This document shows, piece by piece, positions 1 to 8,957 of a stretch of 64,000 bases of DNA. This DNA comes from JALZIF01 sp964584905 (GTDB taxonomy: Bacteria > Gemmatimonadota > Gemmatimonadetes > Gemmatimonadales > Gemmatimonadaceae), in the NCBI GenBank assembly GCA_964584905.1, contig CAZPCC010000395.1, forward strand, positions 1-64,000, read 5' to 3'. Position 1 is the first letter of the stretch. Each line of letters begins with the position of its first letter. A program made the translations under genes and the position numbers. The notes beneath the pieces are model-generated. The model was given only the letters and a program-made list of their open reading frames with translations. It ran no database searches and was not told the origin of the DNA.

Positions 1-100
1 CGCGGCGCCCCCGGGCCCAGTGATCGTTGGATTTTGGCGGCGCGTGCGCCCGCCAGTCCTCGAGAGTCTCGAGCGCGACCCCGTTCTTCACGATCTTCAT
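1..100 (-). CDS. Unknown protein, 5' end only
   Basis: The minus strand opens with ATG at 100 and stays open to the window edge (33 codons seen, beginning MKIVKNGVALETLEDWRAHA). The ATG overlaps the TGA of the upstream VOC/AHSA1 gene as ATGA, so the two are probably translated together. The visible part is hydrophilic, has no signal peptide and is too short to assign. The function is unknown. Confidence 0.6.
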   Translation of the reverse strand, partial: MKIVKNGVALETLEDWRAHAPPKSNDHWARGRR

Positions 101-984
101 GTGCCACCTGCGGGGGAATCGGGGTGTCTGGCGGCGGCCTCGTACTGCGCCAGGATGTACGGCCAGCCCTCGGGTGCCGCGAGGGCATCGCGATAGGCGT
201 CGGCCGCGGGGCCGTGCCGGACGAAATCGTCGTGCTCGAGCACCAGCCGGGTGCCTCCGCCCACCGGGCCGAACCGCACCCGCACGCGGCTCGCCTGCCG
301 GGGATCCGGAACCGGCTCCCGTCGCGGGCTGATCTGCCAGAGGAGCTCGACGTCGTGCGGCGGCGTCCATGTCGTGACGCGGCCCCAGTCGCAGTGGAAC
401 CCGCCGGGCCCGCGCTCGGTGCAGCGCCCGCCGGCGCGAGGCTCGAGTCCGATCCACTCGAGCCCGTCGCGACTCCAGGTGTATGCCGCCGGCCACCAGC
501 GGTGCATGCCCTCGGTGAAGAGCCGGAACGCATCGGCCGTCGGCAGCGGCACTGTGACATCGGAGGTGACCGGGCCGCCCGTGGGGAGCCGTTCGACGAG
601 CACCAGCTCGTTGCCGTACAGGTCGGCGATGTGGGCGGATACCGCGCCGCTGTCTTCCACCGGCGGTTTGCGGACTTGCACGCCGCGCCGCGCCAGTTCC
701 GCGGCAGTGGCCCGGCAATCAGCCGTGTAAACCACGAACAGCGGATGACTCCCTGCCTGACGACCGACCAGCTCGGCGTCCTCGCCCGTCGCCCGCAGCA
801 TCCACAGCCCGACCGGCGGCGTACCGCCCTGACCGGCAACGCCGATGTGCAGAAAACGCTGGCCGGTCGAGGCGGTCTGATCGTACAGCACGATGAAGCC
901 GAGCGCGTCGCGGTAGAAGGCGAGCGCCTCATCGTACTCTCTCACGAGGAGCACAGTTCGACCTAACGCCTTCAGCAACGTCAC
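97..984 (-). CDS. Fused VOC (glyoxalase-like) and AHSA1/SRPBCC domain protein
   Basis: The 295-residue product has two cytoplasmic small-molecule-binding folds. Residues about 5-135 look like a VOC/glyoxalase domain (TVLLVREYDEALAFYRDALG; a late conserved Glu region YGNELVLVE). Residues about 140-280 look like an AHSA1/SRPBCC helix-grip domain (VPLPTADAFRLFTEGMHRWW; conserved W pairs and CTERGPGG). Such fusions are usually uncharacterised and no substrate can be read from the sequence. The GTG at 984 sits directly behind GGAGG; the in-frame TTG at 978 has better ribosome-binding spacing and may be the true start. The gene overlaps the next minus-strand gene by 4 bases. Confidence 0.85.
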   Translation of the reverse strand: MTLLKALGRTVLLVREYDEALAFYRDALGFIVLYDQTASTGQRFLHIGVAGQGGTPPVGLWMLRATGEDAELVGRQAGSHPLFVVYTADCRATAAELARRGVQVRKPPVEDSGAVSAHIADLYGNELVLVERLPTGGPVTSDVTVPLPTADAFRLFTEGMHRWWPAAYTWSRDGLEWIGLEPRAGGRCTERGPGGFHCDWGRVTTWTPPHDVELLWQISPRREPVPDPRQASRVRVRFGPVGGGTRLVLEHDDFVRHGPAADAYRDALAAPEGWPYILAQYEAAARHPDSPAGGT

Positions 985-1026
985 CCTCCGCCGGAAAGGT
1001 GGCCGGCAACCTGCGGTATCGTCACG

Positions 1027-1410
1027 CTATTCCACAATCGCCGCTACCGCCTGTATCTCGATGAGGCACCCCTCGCGCAACTCGAGCACCGGGATGACCG
1101 CACGGGCTGGTCGATGATCGCCCAGTACGCGTGCGTACACGGCGTTGACCTGGGGCCACAACGACCGATCGGTGATGTAAATGGTCATCGAGCACACGTT
1201 CTCCAGGCTGCTGCCAGCCGCGCGCAGGATCGCCTCCACGTTGCGAAGCGTCCGTTCCGCCTGCCCTGCAATGTCGCCAGGCGCCACCACCGCGCCGGAA
1301 GCCGGATCGAGCGGGAGTTGGCCGGCGACGTAGACGAGACCACCGTGAACCACACCTTGCGAGTAGTGGCCGGCGGGAGCCGGTGCTTCGGTCGTCAATA
1401 CGAGTTTCAT
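1027..1410 (-). CDS. RidA/YjgF-family protein
   Basis: The 127-residue product (starting MKLVLTTEAPAPAGHYSQGV) has the Rid layout: GLVYVAGQLPLDPASG, a helix ERTLRNVEAILRAAGSSLENV, and the C-terminal RAVIPVLELREGCLIEIQAVA. Classic RidA hydrolyses reactive enamine/imine intermediates from PLP enzymes and keeps an Arg in a V-P-R-V-type stretch. Here the matching segment is RAVIPVLEL, so true RidA activity is likely but not certain. I chose the ATG at 1410; a longer version would need a TTG at 1449 and adds 13 residues not typical of the family. It acts as a cytoplasmic trimer in known members. Confidence 0.88.
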   Translation of the reverse strand: MKLVLTTEAPAPAGHYSQGVVHGGLVYVAGQLPLDPASGAVVAPGDIAGQAERTLRNVEAILRAAGSSLENVCSMTIYITDRSLWPQVNAVYARVLGDHRPARAVIPVLELREGCLIEIQAVAAIVE

Positions 1411-1476
1411 ATACGGAAAGTAGTGTCGTGAGGCTTCGCGATGCGTCAATCCGGATTGGCGGTATTTTTCCAGTGG

Positions 1477-2004
1477 CTACTGCGCCGTGCGCGTATAAAC
1501 GAACGTCGCACCGACGTTCGGCGCGCCGGCCAGGTGCTGCATGCGCATCGTGAGAATCGGTGGCTCGAGCGTTCCTGTATCGGTGTACGCGGGCAAGGGT
1601 ACGGTGCTTGACCGCGAGAAGTGCAGACGAGTCCCATCGACACTGTATCCGCTGACGAGCGTATCGGGCCGCGTGCTGATGAAAGTCAGGGAGCGAATGT
1701 CGAAAACGCGGTAACGGCTCCGGAACTCGATCCGCCCGTCGAGCACCCGATGCTCGATGAGCATTCCGTCCACCACCCGGCTTATGTATGGGTAAGGAAG
1801 CGGCGAGCCATTGACCGTTACCAACTGGTACGTGCCGCGTATCTCCGGCGCGGGTTCGGTGCTGCCGCCGCACGCCAGAAGGCCGCCCACCACGATCACC
1901 GCGCAAGCCCGCACGGGTTGCCGGCTGGTCGATACCCGCCGGCCGGCCACGCATAACGATGTGCGGGCGTTGCGGCGAAGGAAGGCGGCGATAGCTGGGT
2001 ACAC
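1477..2004 (-). CDS. Putative lipoprotein, unknown function
   Basis: The product is up to 175 residues. A hydrophobic segment followed by a lipobox (VVGGLLACGGS) indicates signal peptidase II processing and lipidation. The mature part is beta-rich (EIRGTYQLVTVNGSPLPYPY), like the small lipocalin-like lipoproteins common in this kind of genome, but I do not recognise a family. The start is uncertain: the in-frame GTG near codon 19 gives a more normal signal-peptide length than the ATG at 2004. The gene lies 66 bases upstream of ridA on the same strand. Confidence 0.6.
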   Translation of the reverse strand: MYPAIAAFLRRNARTSLCVAGRRVSTSRQPVRACAVIVVGGLLACGGSTEPAPEIRGTYQLVTVNGSPLPYPYISRVVDGMLIEHRVLDGRIEFRSRYRVFDIRSLTFISTRPDTLVSGYSVDGTRLHFSRSSTVPLPAYTDTGTLEPPILTMRMQHLAGAPNVGATFVYTRTAQ

Positions 2005-2517
2005 CGGAAGCCGTTGGTTAGTGGTAGTGGCTCGCCTATCATAAGCGCGGGCATTGCAAGCGCCAGCGTCGAGGCCAGGCGATCTCCTGCCGGACCCTGC
2101 TCGGCGTCGGTACGGAGGTGTTCACATGGGCTCCGTGATTTTCCGCCCTTGCGTTCGTGGCACGGGGGCGCTGCTGTGGTTCTGAGCCTGTCGTGCTCGT
2201 GCAACGGTCGGCGGCTGCCGCCCCCGCCGCAGCGGATACTCGGCTACCCGGCTCCTGCGGCGGTATGGCGAACGAACTCGGCGAGAATGACGCAAATAGC
2301 GCAACGGCACTAGCTTACATCGTGGTGGGGCGATGCTCGTGCAGATTACGCCGTGCCAATTCCGGATGTCGTTGGACGGGGGGCGGTTGCTTTAAGTACG
2401 CCCGAACCTTGCATTACCCGGGGCCGGGGGCGAGTGCCGTCCCCTTTATTCTGCATGGCACGTGACCTCGGACGAACCGAGCGAACGCAGTGCCGGTAAC
2501 ACAAGGAGAATCTCAAG
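2005..2517. other. Intergenic region between divergent genes
   Basis: About 510 bases without a convincing gene on either strand. It must carry the promoters of the divergent lipoprotein and epimerase genes, but I see only a weak candidate (TTGCTT at 2387-2392) upstream of the epimerase. Confidence 0.4.
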
Positions 2518-3609
2518 GTGACGGTTGCGATAGTTTCCGGCTCCGCCGGGTTGATCGGCTCCGAGGCGGCTACTTATTTCGCTGAGCAGGGGATGCACGT
2601 CGTGGGCGTCGACAACGACATGCGAAGGGTGTTCTTCGGCGACGAAGCTTCTACTCAGTGGAACCGGGAGCGGCTGTCCCGGCGGCTCGGCGCAAACTAC
2701 GAGCATCACGAAACGGATATTCGCGATGCGAAAGCGGTCGAATCGCTCTTCCGCCGCTTTGCCGGCGACATTGGCCTCGTGATCCACGCCGCGGCGCAGC
2801 CGTCGCACGATTGGGCAGCTCGCGACCCGCAGATGGACTTCACCGTGAATGCGAACGGCACCCTCAACGTGCTCGAGGCTGCACGGCTCCACGCGCCCGA
2901 CGCCGCGTTCATCTTCACGTCGACCAACAAGGTCTACGGCGACACGCCGAACAGGCTGCCGCTTCTCGAGATGGAAACCCGGTGGGAGATCGATCCCGCG
3001 CACACGTACGTGCAGGGCATTCGCGAGGACATGTCGATCGATCACACAACGCATTCGCTGTTCGGCGCATCAAAGGTCGCCGCCGACGTAATGGTCCAGG
3101 AGTACGGACGTTACTTCGGGATGAAGACGGCCACCTTTCGCGGTGGATGCCTCACCGGCCCCAACCATTCTGGCACGCAGCTGCACGGGTTCCTCGCCTA
3201 TCTAATGAAGTGCGCGGTCACCGGCACGCCCTACACGGTGTTCGGCTACAAGGGCAAGCAGGTGCGCGACAACATCCACAGCGCTGACCTGATCGCCGCC
3301 TTCCACGAGTTCGCCAAGGCACCGCGGTGTGGCGAGGTGTACAACATCGGTGGCGGGCGGTTCAGCAATTGCTCGATGGTAGAGGCGATCGCGCAGTGTG
3401 AAGAGCTTACCGGGCGCGCAATGACGTGGAGCTACTCCGATACGAACCGCGTCGGCGATCACATCTGGTGGATCAGCGACAACGGCCGGTTCGCGGAGCA
3501 CTACCCGCAATGGGTTCAGAAGTACGATGTACCGGCGACCCTGCGCGAGATCCACGAGGCAATGGCCGAGCGGTGGCGGCCGGAGCAGGTGTCGGCGGTC
3601 GCGCCGTAA
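2518..3609 (+). CDS. NAD-dependent epimerase/dehydratase, CDP-paratose 2-epimerase-like
   Basis: The 363-residue extended SDR protein has an N-terminal Rossmann motif (GSAGLIGSEAATYF), VIHAAAQPSHDW, TSTNKVYGDTPN and a C-terminal nucleotide-sugar segment (GVGDHIWWISDNGRF equivalent). These match the CDP-paratose/tyvelose 2-epimerase-like family, which modifies NDP-sugars for surface glycans. The usual YxxxK catalytic pair reads FGASK (SLFGASKVAAD), so Tyr is replaced by Phe and the Lys is kept. The start is GTG, backed by AAGGAG at 2503-2508. The gene stands alone and ends at a hairpin shared with the convergent helicase. Confidence 0.85.
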   Translation: MTVAIVSGSAGLIGSEAATYFAEQGMHVVGVDNDMRRVFFGDEASTQWNRERLSRRLGANYEHHETDIRDAKAVESLFRRFAGDIGLVIHAAAQPSHDWAARDPQMDFTVNANGTLNVLEAARLHAPDAAFIFTSTNKVYGDTPNRLPLLEMETRWEIDPAHTYVQGIREDMSIDHTTHSLFGASKVAADVMVQEYGRYFGMKTATFRGGCLTGPNHSGTQLHGFLAYLMKCAVTGTPYTVFGYKGKQVRDNIHSADLIAAFHEFAKAPRCGEVYNIGGGRFSNCSMVEAIAQCEELTGRAMTWSYSDTNRVGDHIWWISDNGRFAEHYPQWVQKYDVPATLREIHEAMAERWRPEQVSAVAP

Positions 3610-3631
3610 CCCGGGCGGCGCATGGTGGTGC

Positions 3632-3658
3632 GGAACGGAGCCAACGACACTCCGTTCC
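3632..3658. terminator. Hairpin between convergent genes
   Basis: GGAACGGAG, a 9-base loop, then CTCCGTTCC form a perfect 9-bp stem between the convergent epimerase and helicase genes. It has no long T tract, so it may be a bidirectional or Rho-assisted terminator. Confidence 0.55.
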
Positions 3659-3680
3659 CGTGTGATTCGCGCTGACGGAC

Positions 3681-5411
3681 TCAGAACCGTTCGCGCCGCA
3701 CCTTCACCATCTTGCCGCGAATCGTCGTTTTGCGTAATGCAGCGACGATCGCATCCGCATCGCGCTCCTTGACTTCGACCAGGCTGAAACTGTCGGCGAT
3801 GTCGATCGCGCCGATGTTCTGGGAACTGACGCGCGCTTCGTTGGCGATCGCGCCCACCAGATCGCTGGGCCGCACGCCCGAGCGCCGCCCGAGCGGCACG
3901 TATATCCGCACGAAGTCGCCGTCGTCCCTGGAGTCGCCGCGGCCGCTTCGCTTCGCGGGCTTGGAGCCGCTTCGGGTAGCTCTCGTATCGCCCCTTCGAT
4001 GCTCGGCCGGACGTGCCGTGCGGGTGCGCTGTTCGCGCGGCGGCGGCGTCACGTCCACATCCTCCATTTCGCGTGCGCCCATCTCGTGCACCAGCTTGAT
4101 CGATGCCGCGGCGATGTCTACCAGCGCAAAGTCGCTGGCCAGCGCCTCGGCGATCACGGCGTAAGGCGAGAAATCGCCGCTATCCAGAACTTCGCGCACG
4201 GCCGCACTGGTCTGTTCCATCTGGCGGGCCCGCACATCCACGACGGTCGGCACCGACTCGATTGATATCTTGCGCTTGGCAACGTTTTCTATGCTGCGAA
4301 GGAGGCGGGTCTCCTTCGGCTCGAGCAGTGTGATCGCCACGCCTTCCCGGCCCGCTCTACCCGTGCGCCCGACGCGATGCACGTAGGCGTCCGGTGCCGA
4401 CGGGATGTCGAAGTTCACCACGTGGGACAGGTGGCCAATGTCGAGCCCGCGCGCCGCGACATCAGTCGCAATGAGCAGCTCGGTGGTCCCGTCCCGAAAC
4501 CGCCGCATGACACGATCGCGCTGCTCCTGCGACATGCCGCCGTGCAGCGACTCGGCGCTGTAGCCACGCGCTCCGAGCACTTCGGTAAGCTGATCGACCT
4601 CGGTACGTGTTCGGCAGAAGACGATCGCCGAGGCGGGACTCTCCATGTCGAGCACACGTCCGAGAGCTTCAATCTTGTGCTGTCGCGCCACGACGAACGC
4701 GATTTCCCTTACGTGTGACTTCTTCCCGGCCGCGACCGCCTCACGCGCGATCGCTATGCGGACCGGGTCGTGCAGATGCGAACGTGCGATAGCGGCAATG
4801 CGCGGCGCGATGGTCGCCGAAAACAGCGCGGTCTGCCGTTCCCTGGGGAGTGCCGCGAGAATCGCCTCGAGATCCTCGGCAAATCCCATGTCCAGCATCT
4901 CGTCCGCTTCGTCGAGCACGACCATGCGCACCTTGCTCAGGTCAACGCTCGTACGCCGGATGTGGTCCAGCACGCGCCCCGGAGTGGCCACGATCACGTC
5001 CACGCCGCGCCTGAGCGCGCGGAGCTGCTGCTGCATCGCCTGTCCGCCGTAAACGGGGAGCACACTCACCCCGAGCGACTTTCCGTATCTGTGAACCGCT
5101 TCAGCCACCTGCATGGCCAGCTCGCGCGTCGGCACCAGAATGAGCGCGCTTGGAGTTCTGCGCTCGGCGGCGGAGAGCGCACCTATATGCTGGATGATCG
5201 GCAAGGCGAACGCAGCCGTCTTGCCCGTGCCCGTTGCGGCCTGCCCAAGCAGATCACGGTTGGCGAGGAGCGCCGGAATGGCCTCCCGCTGGATCGGCGT
5301 CGGCTCCTCGTAACCGAGCTCCGCCACGGTTCGGATCAATTCCTCGTCGAGCCCAAGGGCGGCGAATCCGGGAGCCGTCACGGGCTCCGCTTTGTGCTTG
5401 GTGGGTGTCAT
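3681..5411 (-). CDS. deaD: DEAD-box ATP-dependent RNA helicase, DeaD/CsdA type
   Basis: The 576-residue helicase carries all core motifs: Q motif with GYEEPTPIQ (about 33-41), Walker A ATGTGKT (59-65), PTRELA (about 94-99), DEAD (167-170), SAT (198-200) and HRVGRTGRAG near 345. A basic Arg-rich linker (about 455-505) leads into a DbpA/CsdA-type RNA-binding domain (RIYVPLGRRSGVRPSDLVGA to the C-terminus). This layout matches DeaD/CsdA, which unwinds structured RNA during ribosome assembly and cold adaptation. It is monocistronic, with an ATG start at 5411. Confidence 0.95.
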   Translation of the reverse strand: MTPTKHKAEPVTAPGFAALGLDEELIRTVAELGYEEPTPIQREAIPALLANRDLLGQAATGTGKTAAFALPIIQHIGALSAAERRTPSALILVPTRELAMQVAEAVHRYGKSLGVSVLPVYGGQAMQQQLRALRRGVDVIVATPGRVLDHIRRTSVDLSKVRMVVLDEADEMLDMGFAEDLEAILAALPRERQTALFSATIAPRIAAIARSHLHDPVRIAIAREAVAAGKKSHVREIAFVVARQHKIEALGRVLDMESPASAIVFCRTRTEVDQLTEVLGARGYSAESLHGGMSQEQRDRVMRRFRDGTTELLIATDVAARGLDIGHLSHVVNFDIPSAPDAYVHRVGRTGRAGREGVAITLLEPKETRLLRSIENVAKRKISIESVPTVVDVRARQMEQTSAAVREVLDSGDFSPYAVIAEALASDFALVDIAAASIKLVHEMGAREMEDVDVTPPPREQRTRTARPAEHRRGDTRATRSGSKPAKRSGRGDSRDDGDFVRIYVPLGRRSGVRPSDLVGAIANEARVSSQNIGAIDIADSFSLVEVKERDADAIVAALRKTTIRGKMVKVRRERF

Positions 5412-5713
5412 GAATAACAGTAGCGCAACTGGCGGACCGCACGGAGACCGGACTGAAACGGAGGACGATGAGCCTTCTCGAGCTCCACAGGCCTTCGTGC
5501 CGAAACGCCCCGCACCAGGCTCCCCGCCCGAACGAGCTCAGGGAATCGAGATCACTTTCCATGAGGGAGCTGCATCACGCACGGAATCCGATGCCTTGCG
5601 AATGAACCGCCAACGTGGCGGTTAACGCATTTGTCTCGTCTTTGGCCCGAGGCTTGCCCCCACCAGTCTCCATTCACAGACACTATCCATGCAGCAAACG
5701 AAGAGGTGAAGTT
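5412..5713. other. Intergenic region
   Basis: About 300 bases between divergent genes. I see no convincing gene or RNA; presumably it holds the two promoters. GAGGTGA at 5703-5709 is the ribosome-binding site of the next gene. Confidence 0.4.
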
Positions 5714-6358
5714 ATGCGTTACGGAATTGCCGCCCTAACAATGGCCGCGCTCGCAACGTCGGCGTGTGCACGCACCGCTACGGTCGAGTCCACCGGCGAT
5801 GTCGTGCCGCAACCGACGGCAACGCCATCGACATCGGCCAGTCTGCCGGTTGGCACCACGATGCAGGTGCGGCTCGACAACGAGCTCGGCACCGGGTCGA
5901 GCAAGGTTGGTGACACTTTCACCGCCACGGTGATCAACGATGTGCGAGCGGGCGATGGAAGCATCGCCGTCGCTTCGGGATCCACCGTACGTGGAACGGT
6001 GACCGCTGTCGATGGCTCCGACGATGCAACCGACGCCGCGGTGATCAAGCTCAGCTTCAACGAGCTGTCCATGAACGGCCGCAACTATCCGTTCGAAGCG
6101 CGAATCGAAGCGACCGACCTGAAGCAGCAGGGTGACACTCGTCAGGAAACGATCCAGAAGGCGGGAATCGGCGCGGCGGCGGGTGCGGTGCTCGGCGCGG
6201 TACTTGGTGACGCGGACATGAAGAACATCCTCATCGGCGCGGCGGTCGGCGCGGCGGCTGGCACGGCGATCTCGCTTGGTGCCGGCGACGTGGAAGGCAC
6301 GCTCCCGGTTGGGACAGTCCTCACGATCCAGGCGACGGAGATGGTGTCGCTCCGCTGA
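5714..6358 (+). CDS. Glycine-zipper lipoprotein
   Basis: The 214-residue exported protein has signal peptide MRYGIAALTMAALATSAC with a lipobox ending at Cys18. A beta-rich domain follows (VGTTMQVRLDNELGTGSSKV, then GDTFTATVIND), then a glycine-zipper segment (GIGAAAGAVLGAVLG and GAAVGAAAGTAISLG, about residues 150-190). Glycine zippers pack helices in or at membranes in Rcp/YMGG/SlyB-type envelope proteins. I chose the ATG at 5714 because GAGGTGA stands 5 bases before it and the signal peptide begins there; the longer in-frame extension lacks both. The role is unknown, perhaps envelope stability. Confidence 0.75.
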   Translation: MRYGIAALTMAALATSACARTATVESTGDVVPQPTATPSTSASLPVGTTMQVRLDNELGTGSSKVGDTFTATVINDVRAGDGSIAVASGSTVRGTVTAVDGSDDATDAAVIKLSFNELSMNGRNYPFEARIEATDLKQQGDTRQETIQKAGIGAAAGAVLGAVLGDADMKNILIGAAVGAAAGTAISLGAGDVEGTLPVGTVLTIQATEMVSLR

Positions 6359-6370
6359 ACGCGGACCAGG

Positions 6371-6401
6371 TAGGAACTAGGAACTAGGAATCAGGAATCA
6401 G
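6371..6401 (+). repeat. Short tandem repeat (AGGAACT/AGGAATC units)
   Basis: Just after the lipoprotein gene, TAGGAACTAGGAACTAGG runs into AATCAGGAATCAG: four 7-8 base units with small changes. It resembles one arm of the GGGAATC-unit hairpin at 47212-47270. Confidence 0.6.
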
Positions 6402-6502
6402 TTGGCCGAAGATTGGCGGCGGCGGGATTCTATCCCGTCGCCGCTATTTGCATCCGCACGCCGAGCAGTAGGAGTTACGAGCCGAGCAGTAGGCGTTACG
6501 AA

Positions 6503-7267
6503 ATGACTCGACCAGGAGCGCAGTCAGTGACTGACGACATTGAAGGGGATGCTTCACATCGGCCGTGGCCGCTCCCGCGGGCACCCTGGATCATGTTCCA
6601 GAGCTGGCAGCGCCTGCTGTTTGCCCACTGGCCCGTGCCTATCGAGATGCTGCGCCCGCTGGTGCCGGCATCGCTGGTCATCGAGGAGTTCGACGGGACC
6701 GCATGGGTGTCCATTACCCCTTTCTGGTTGACCGGTTTGCACGCGCGCTTCCTGCCGCCTCTGCCGTTCGCCTCCGAATTCCCCGAAATGAACTTCCGGA
6801 CATACGTGCGCGCCGGCAGCAAGCCGGGAATCTTCTTTTTCAGTCTGGACGCCGGTAGCCGCCTGGCAGTGATGGGCGCGCGTGCCACTTATAGGCTGCC
6901 CTATTTCCACTCCGATATGGAGATCGTCTCGGAGGCCGATTGGGTCCGTTACTCCAGCCGCCGCAATGCCAGGCCAAATCCGGCGTTCATCGGACGGTAT
7001 CGTGCAACTGGTGCCCCAGTCCAGCCGCGCCCGGGCACGATCGAATACTTTCTCACCGAGCGGTACGCCCTTTATACGGTGTTCCCCGGCGGATTTCTGG
7101 CGCGAGGCGAAATCCACCATCGAATATGGGATCTGCAGCCTGCCGAGGCGCACATAGAGGTGAACACCGTTCCGCAGGCGCACGGAATAACGCTGCCTGA
7201 CCGCCCGCCGCTGCTGCAGTATTCCGCGCGCCAGGACACGTTGATCTGGGCGCCTTCGATCGTCTAG
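6503..7267 (+). CDS. DUF2071 (YqjF-like) family protein
   Basis: The 254-residue product matches the DUF2071 pattern: FQSWQRLLFAHWPVP, the LRPLVPASL(V)IEEFDG segment, FPEMNFRTYVR and GIFFFSLDAGSRLAV. The family is soluble, with no established reaction. I chose the ATG at 6503 because the family-like sequence begins soon after; the extension upstream is low-complexity. Its TAG stop and the TAG of the convergent permease share the CTAG at 7264-7267, so the two genes meet end to end with no spacer. Confidence 0.85.
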   Translation: MTRPGAQSVTDDIEGDASHRPWPLPRAPWIMFQSWQRLLFAHWPVPIEMLRPLVPASLVIEEFDGTAWVSITPFWLTGLHARFLPPLPFASEFPEMNFRTYVRAGSKPGIFFFSLDAGSRLAVMGARATYRLPYFHSDMEIVSEADWVRYSSRRNARPNPAFIGRYRATGAPVQPRPGTIEYFLTERYALYTVFPGGFLARGEIHHRIWDLQPAEAHIEVNTVPQAHGITLPDRPPLLQYSARQDTLIWAPSIV

Positions 7268-8949
7268 CTTCCGCTTCGCGCGAACACGCGTCCCACCCAC
7301 ATCACTACAAGCCACGCTTCTCCGCACAAGATGAGCAGGGCAATCATGGCTCCTACCACCAATGCACCGCTCTCGTGCAACGGCGCCAGAGCCAGCCGCG
7401 CCATGCTACCGAGCAACGCGGCGGGCAGGAGAGCGATTGCCAGCACCAGAAGAGAGAGGAGCATGACGAGCATGTGTACGCCGAGCGCCTCGATTCCCGC
7501 GGCACGCGGTGCTGCTCTGCGGCCGGCGTCGGGCGATGTGAGCGCGTAGCCATTGTGCACGCCTACGACGATCGCATTGAGCGGCAGCGCCACCCCGATG
7601 AGTGCGATCCCGCTGCCGGCCGGAACGGGAATAGCCATTCCGGAAGCGGACAGAAGAGCTCCGCCGGCCGCGACCATCGCAAGCTGCAACGCCGTCAGCC
7701 CGAAAACCGATCCGGCGATCTCTGCTGCCGCTACCGCGGTGCCTGACACAGGCAGCACCCTGAGCATGTCGAGTCTTGCAAGGTCGCGGCGAAAGTCGAA
7801 GCGAACCCAGAGTGGACCCGCCACCACCAGCAATCCCCCCCAGACGACCAGCATTACGCCGAGCATCTCGCTGAGCTCGCGCCGGCCCTCTATCGAGCTG
7901 AGGACGACGATTGCGAGGAGCACGGCAATCAGAGTGGTGAGTGCCGCGCCTCGCAAGCTGCGCATCATTGCGATCACGTTCTTCCACAGAATTGCGACAG
8001 CTGGATGCCCGTGTGGAGCGAGCGTCAGGCGGGTGCGAACGGCACCCCTCGGAGCGTCCCCGCGACCGCGCCCAGCCCGTCGCGCTTCCAGCAAGCGCGC
8101 GTGCCGCTCGGACGCCTCGACCGCGGCTTCCTCGAACGCCACATCCGCGGTGAGAACCCAGGCGAGATGAATTGCCGCTACCAACAGTGCGAATGGAATC
8201 GCCGCTGCCCATTCCCCTGACGAGACAGCCAGCGCGGGCTCGATGAGCATGCGCAGTGGCGCAAGCACCACGTGCGCCGGCCCCTGCTGCAGCGCAGCGC
8301 CAACGGCGCGCAGGAAGCTCATGATTCCCGTTGTCGCGGCAATCTCCCCGGCTCCCGCAGCGATTGAAACGCCAATCGCCAACGCGATGCAGAGAAGGGC
8401 GAGCACGGCCATCCAGTTGCGCCGGGCGCCTGCTGATCCGTGCTCCAGCATACCGGCACGAACCAGTGACGCGCCCAGCTGATGCAGGTGCAGGGTACCG
8501 AACAGCAGCCAGAAAGCGACGAAGCGAGCGGGTGCCGGACCGCCGGTGGACTGAAACAGCCAGGTCCAGATCGCGGCGTTCATCAGCAGCACGAACTGCG
8601 ACTTGGCAATGCGATAGGCGACGATCGTGCGGCGCCCGACCGGAGCAGGGAAGAGGAAATATACCTCTGCCGGGGAGAACGTCAGTGCCTGACGATCAGC
8701 ACCGAAAAGCCACCAGCGAGCGATGAACGCGAGCAGCAGGATCGCCGCGAGCTCCACCCCGACCCCGCCGAACGGCCTTCCGGAGAAAGCGGTACGGCCG
8801 GCCGGATTTCCGAATACGAATGCCAGGTACGAAACTCCGATGACCAGCGCGATCGCCGCCTTCGGCGAGCGAAGCCGCCGTGCCTGCTTCGTCAGGCGAT
8901 TTCTGAACGTGTGCGCCAGCAGGTAGCCGAGAGCGTTGGCGGCAGACAT
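7264..8949 (-). CDS. ABC-2-type exporter permease (putative ABC exporter family)
   Basis: The protein has about 561 residues and many membrane segments: about 29-45, 65-80, several around 110-250, and a hydrophobic C-terminal half. A long basic cytoplasmic stretch (EEAAVEASERHARLLEARR) divides two membrane blocks. The length and PAEVYFLFPAPVGRR segment resemble the putative ABC exporter permease family. The preceding gene, 8 bases away on the same strand, encodes its ATPase, so together they form one ABC exporter with unknown cargo. I start it at the ATG at 8949; longer readings run into the ATPase gene. Confidence 0.78.
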   Translation of the reverse strand: MSAANALGYLLAHTFRNRLTKQARRLRSPKAAIALVIGVSYLAFVFGNPAGRTAFSGRPFGGVGVELAAILLLAFIARWWLFGADRQALTFSPAEVYFLFPAPVGRRTIVAYRIAKSQFVLLMNAAIWTWLFQSTGGPAPARFVAFWLLFGTLHLHQLGASLVRAGMLEHGSAGARRNWMAVLALLCIALAIGVSIAAGAGEIAATTGIMSFLRAVGAALQQGPAHVVLAPLRMLIEPALAVSSGEWAAAIPFALLVAAIHLAWVLTADVAFEEAAVEASERHARLLEARRAGRGRGDAPRGAVRTRLTLAPHGHPAVAILWKNVIAMMRSLRGAALTTLIAVLLAIVVLSSIEGRRELSEMLGVMLVVWGGLLVVAGPLWVRFDFRRDLARLDMLRVLPVSGTAVAAAEIAGSVFGLTALQLAMVAAGGALLSASGMAIPVPAGSGIALIGVALPLNAIVVGVHNGYALTSPDAGRRAAPRAAGIEALGVHMLVMLLSLLVLAIALLPAALLGSMARLALAPLHESGALVVGAMIALLILCGEAWLVVMWVGRVFARSGS

Positions 8950-8957
8950 CTGCCCGG

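Noticed and set aside
1022..1954. Long minus-strand open frame overlapping RidA and the lipoprotein
   Set aside because: It is Arg-rich, has no domain, and covers two better-supported genes in other frames; high GC makes such shadows common.
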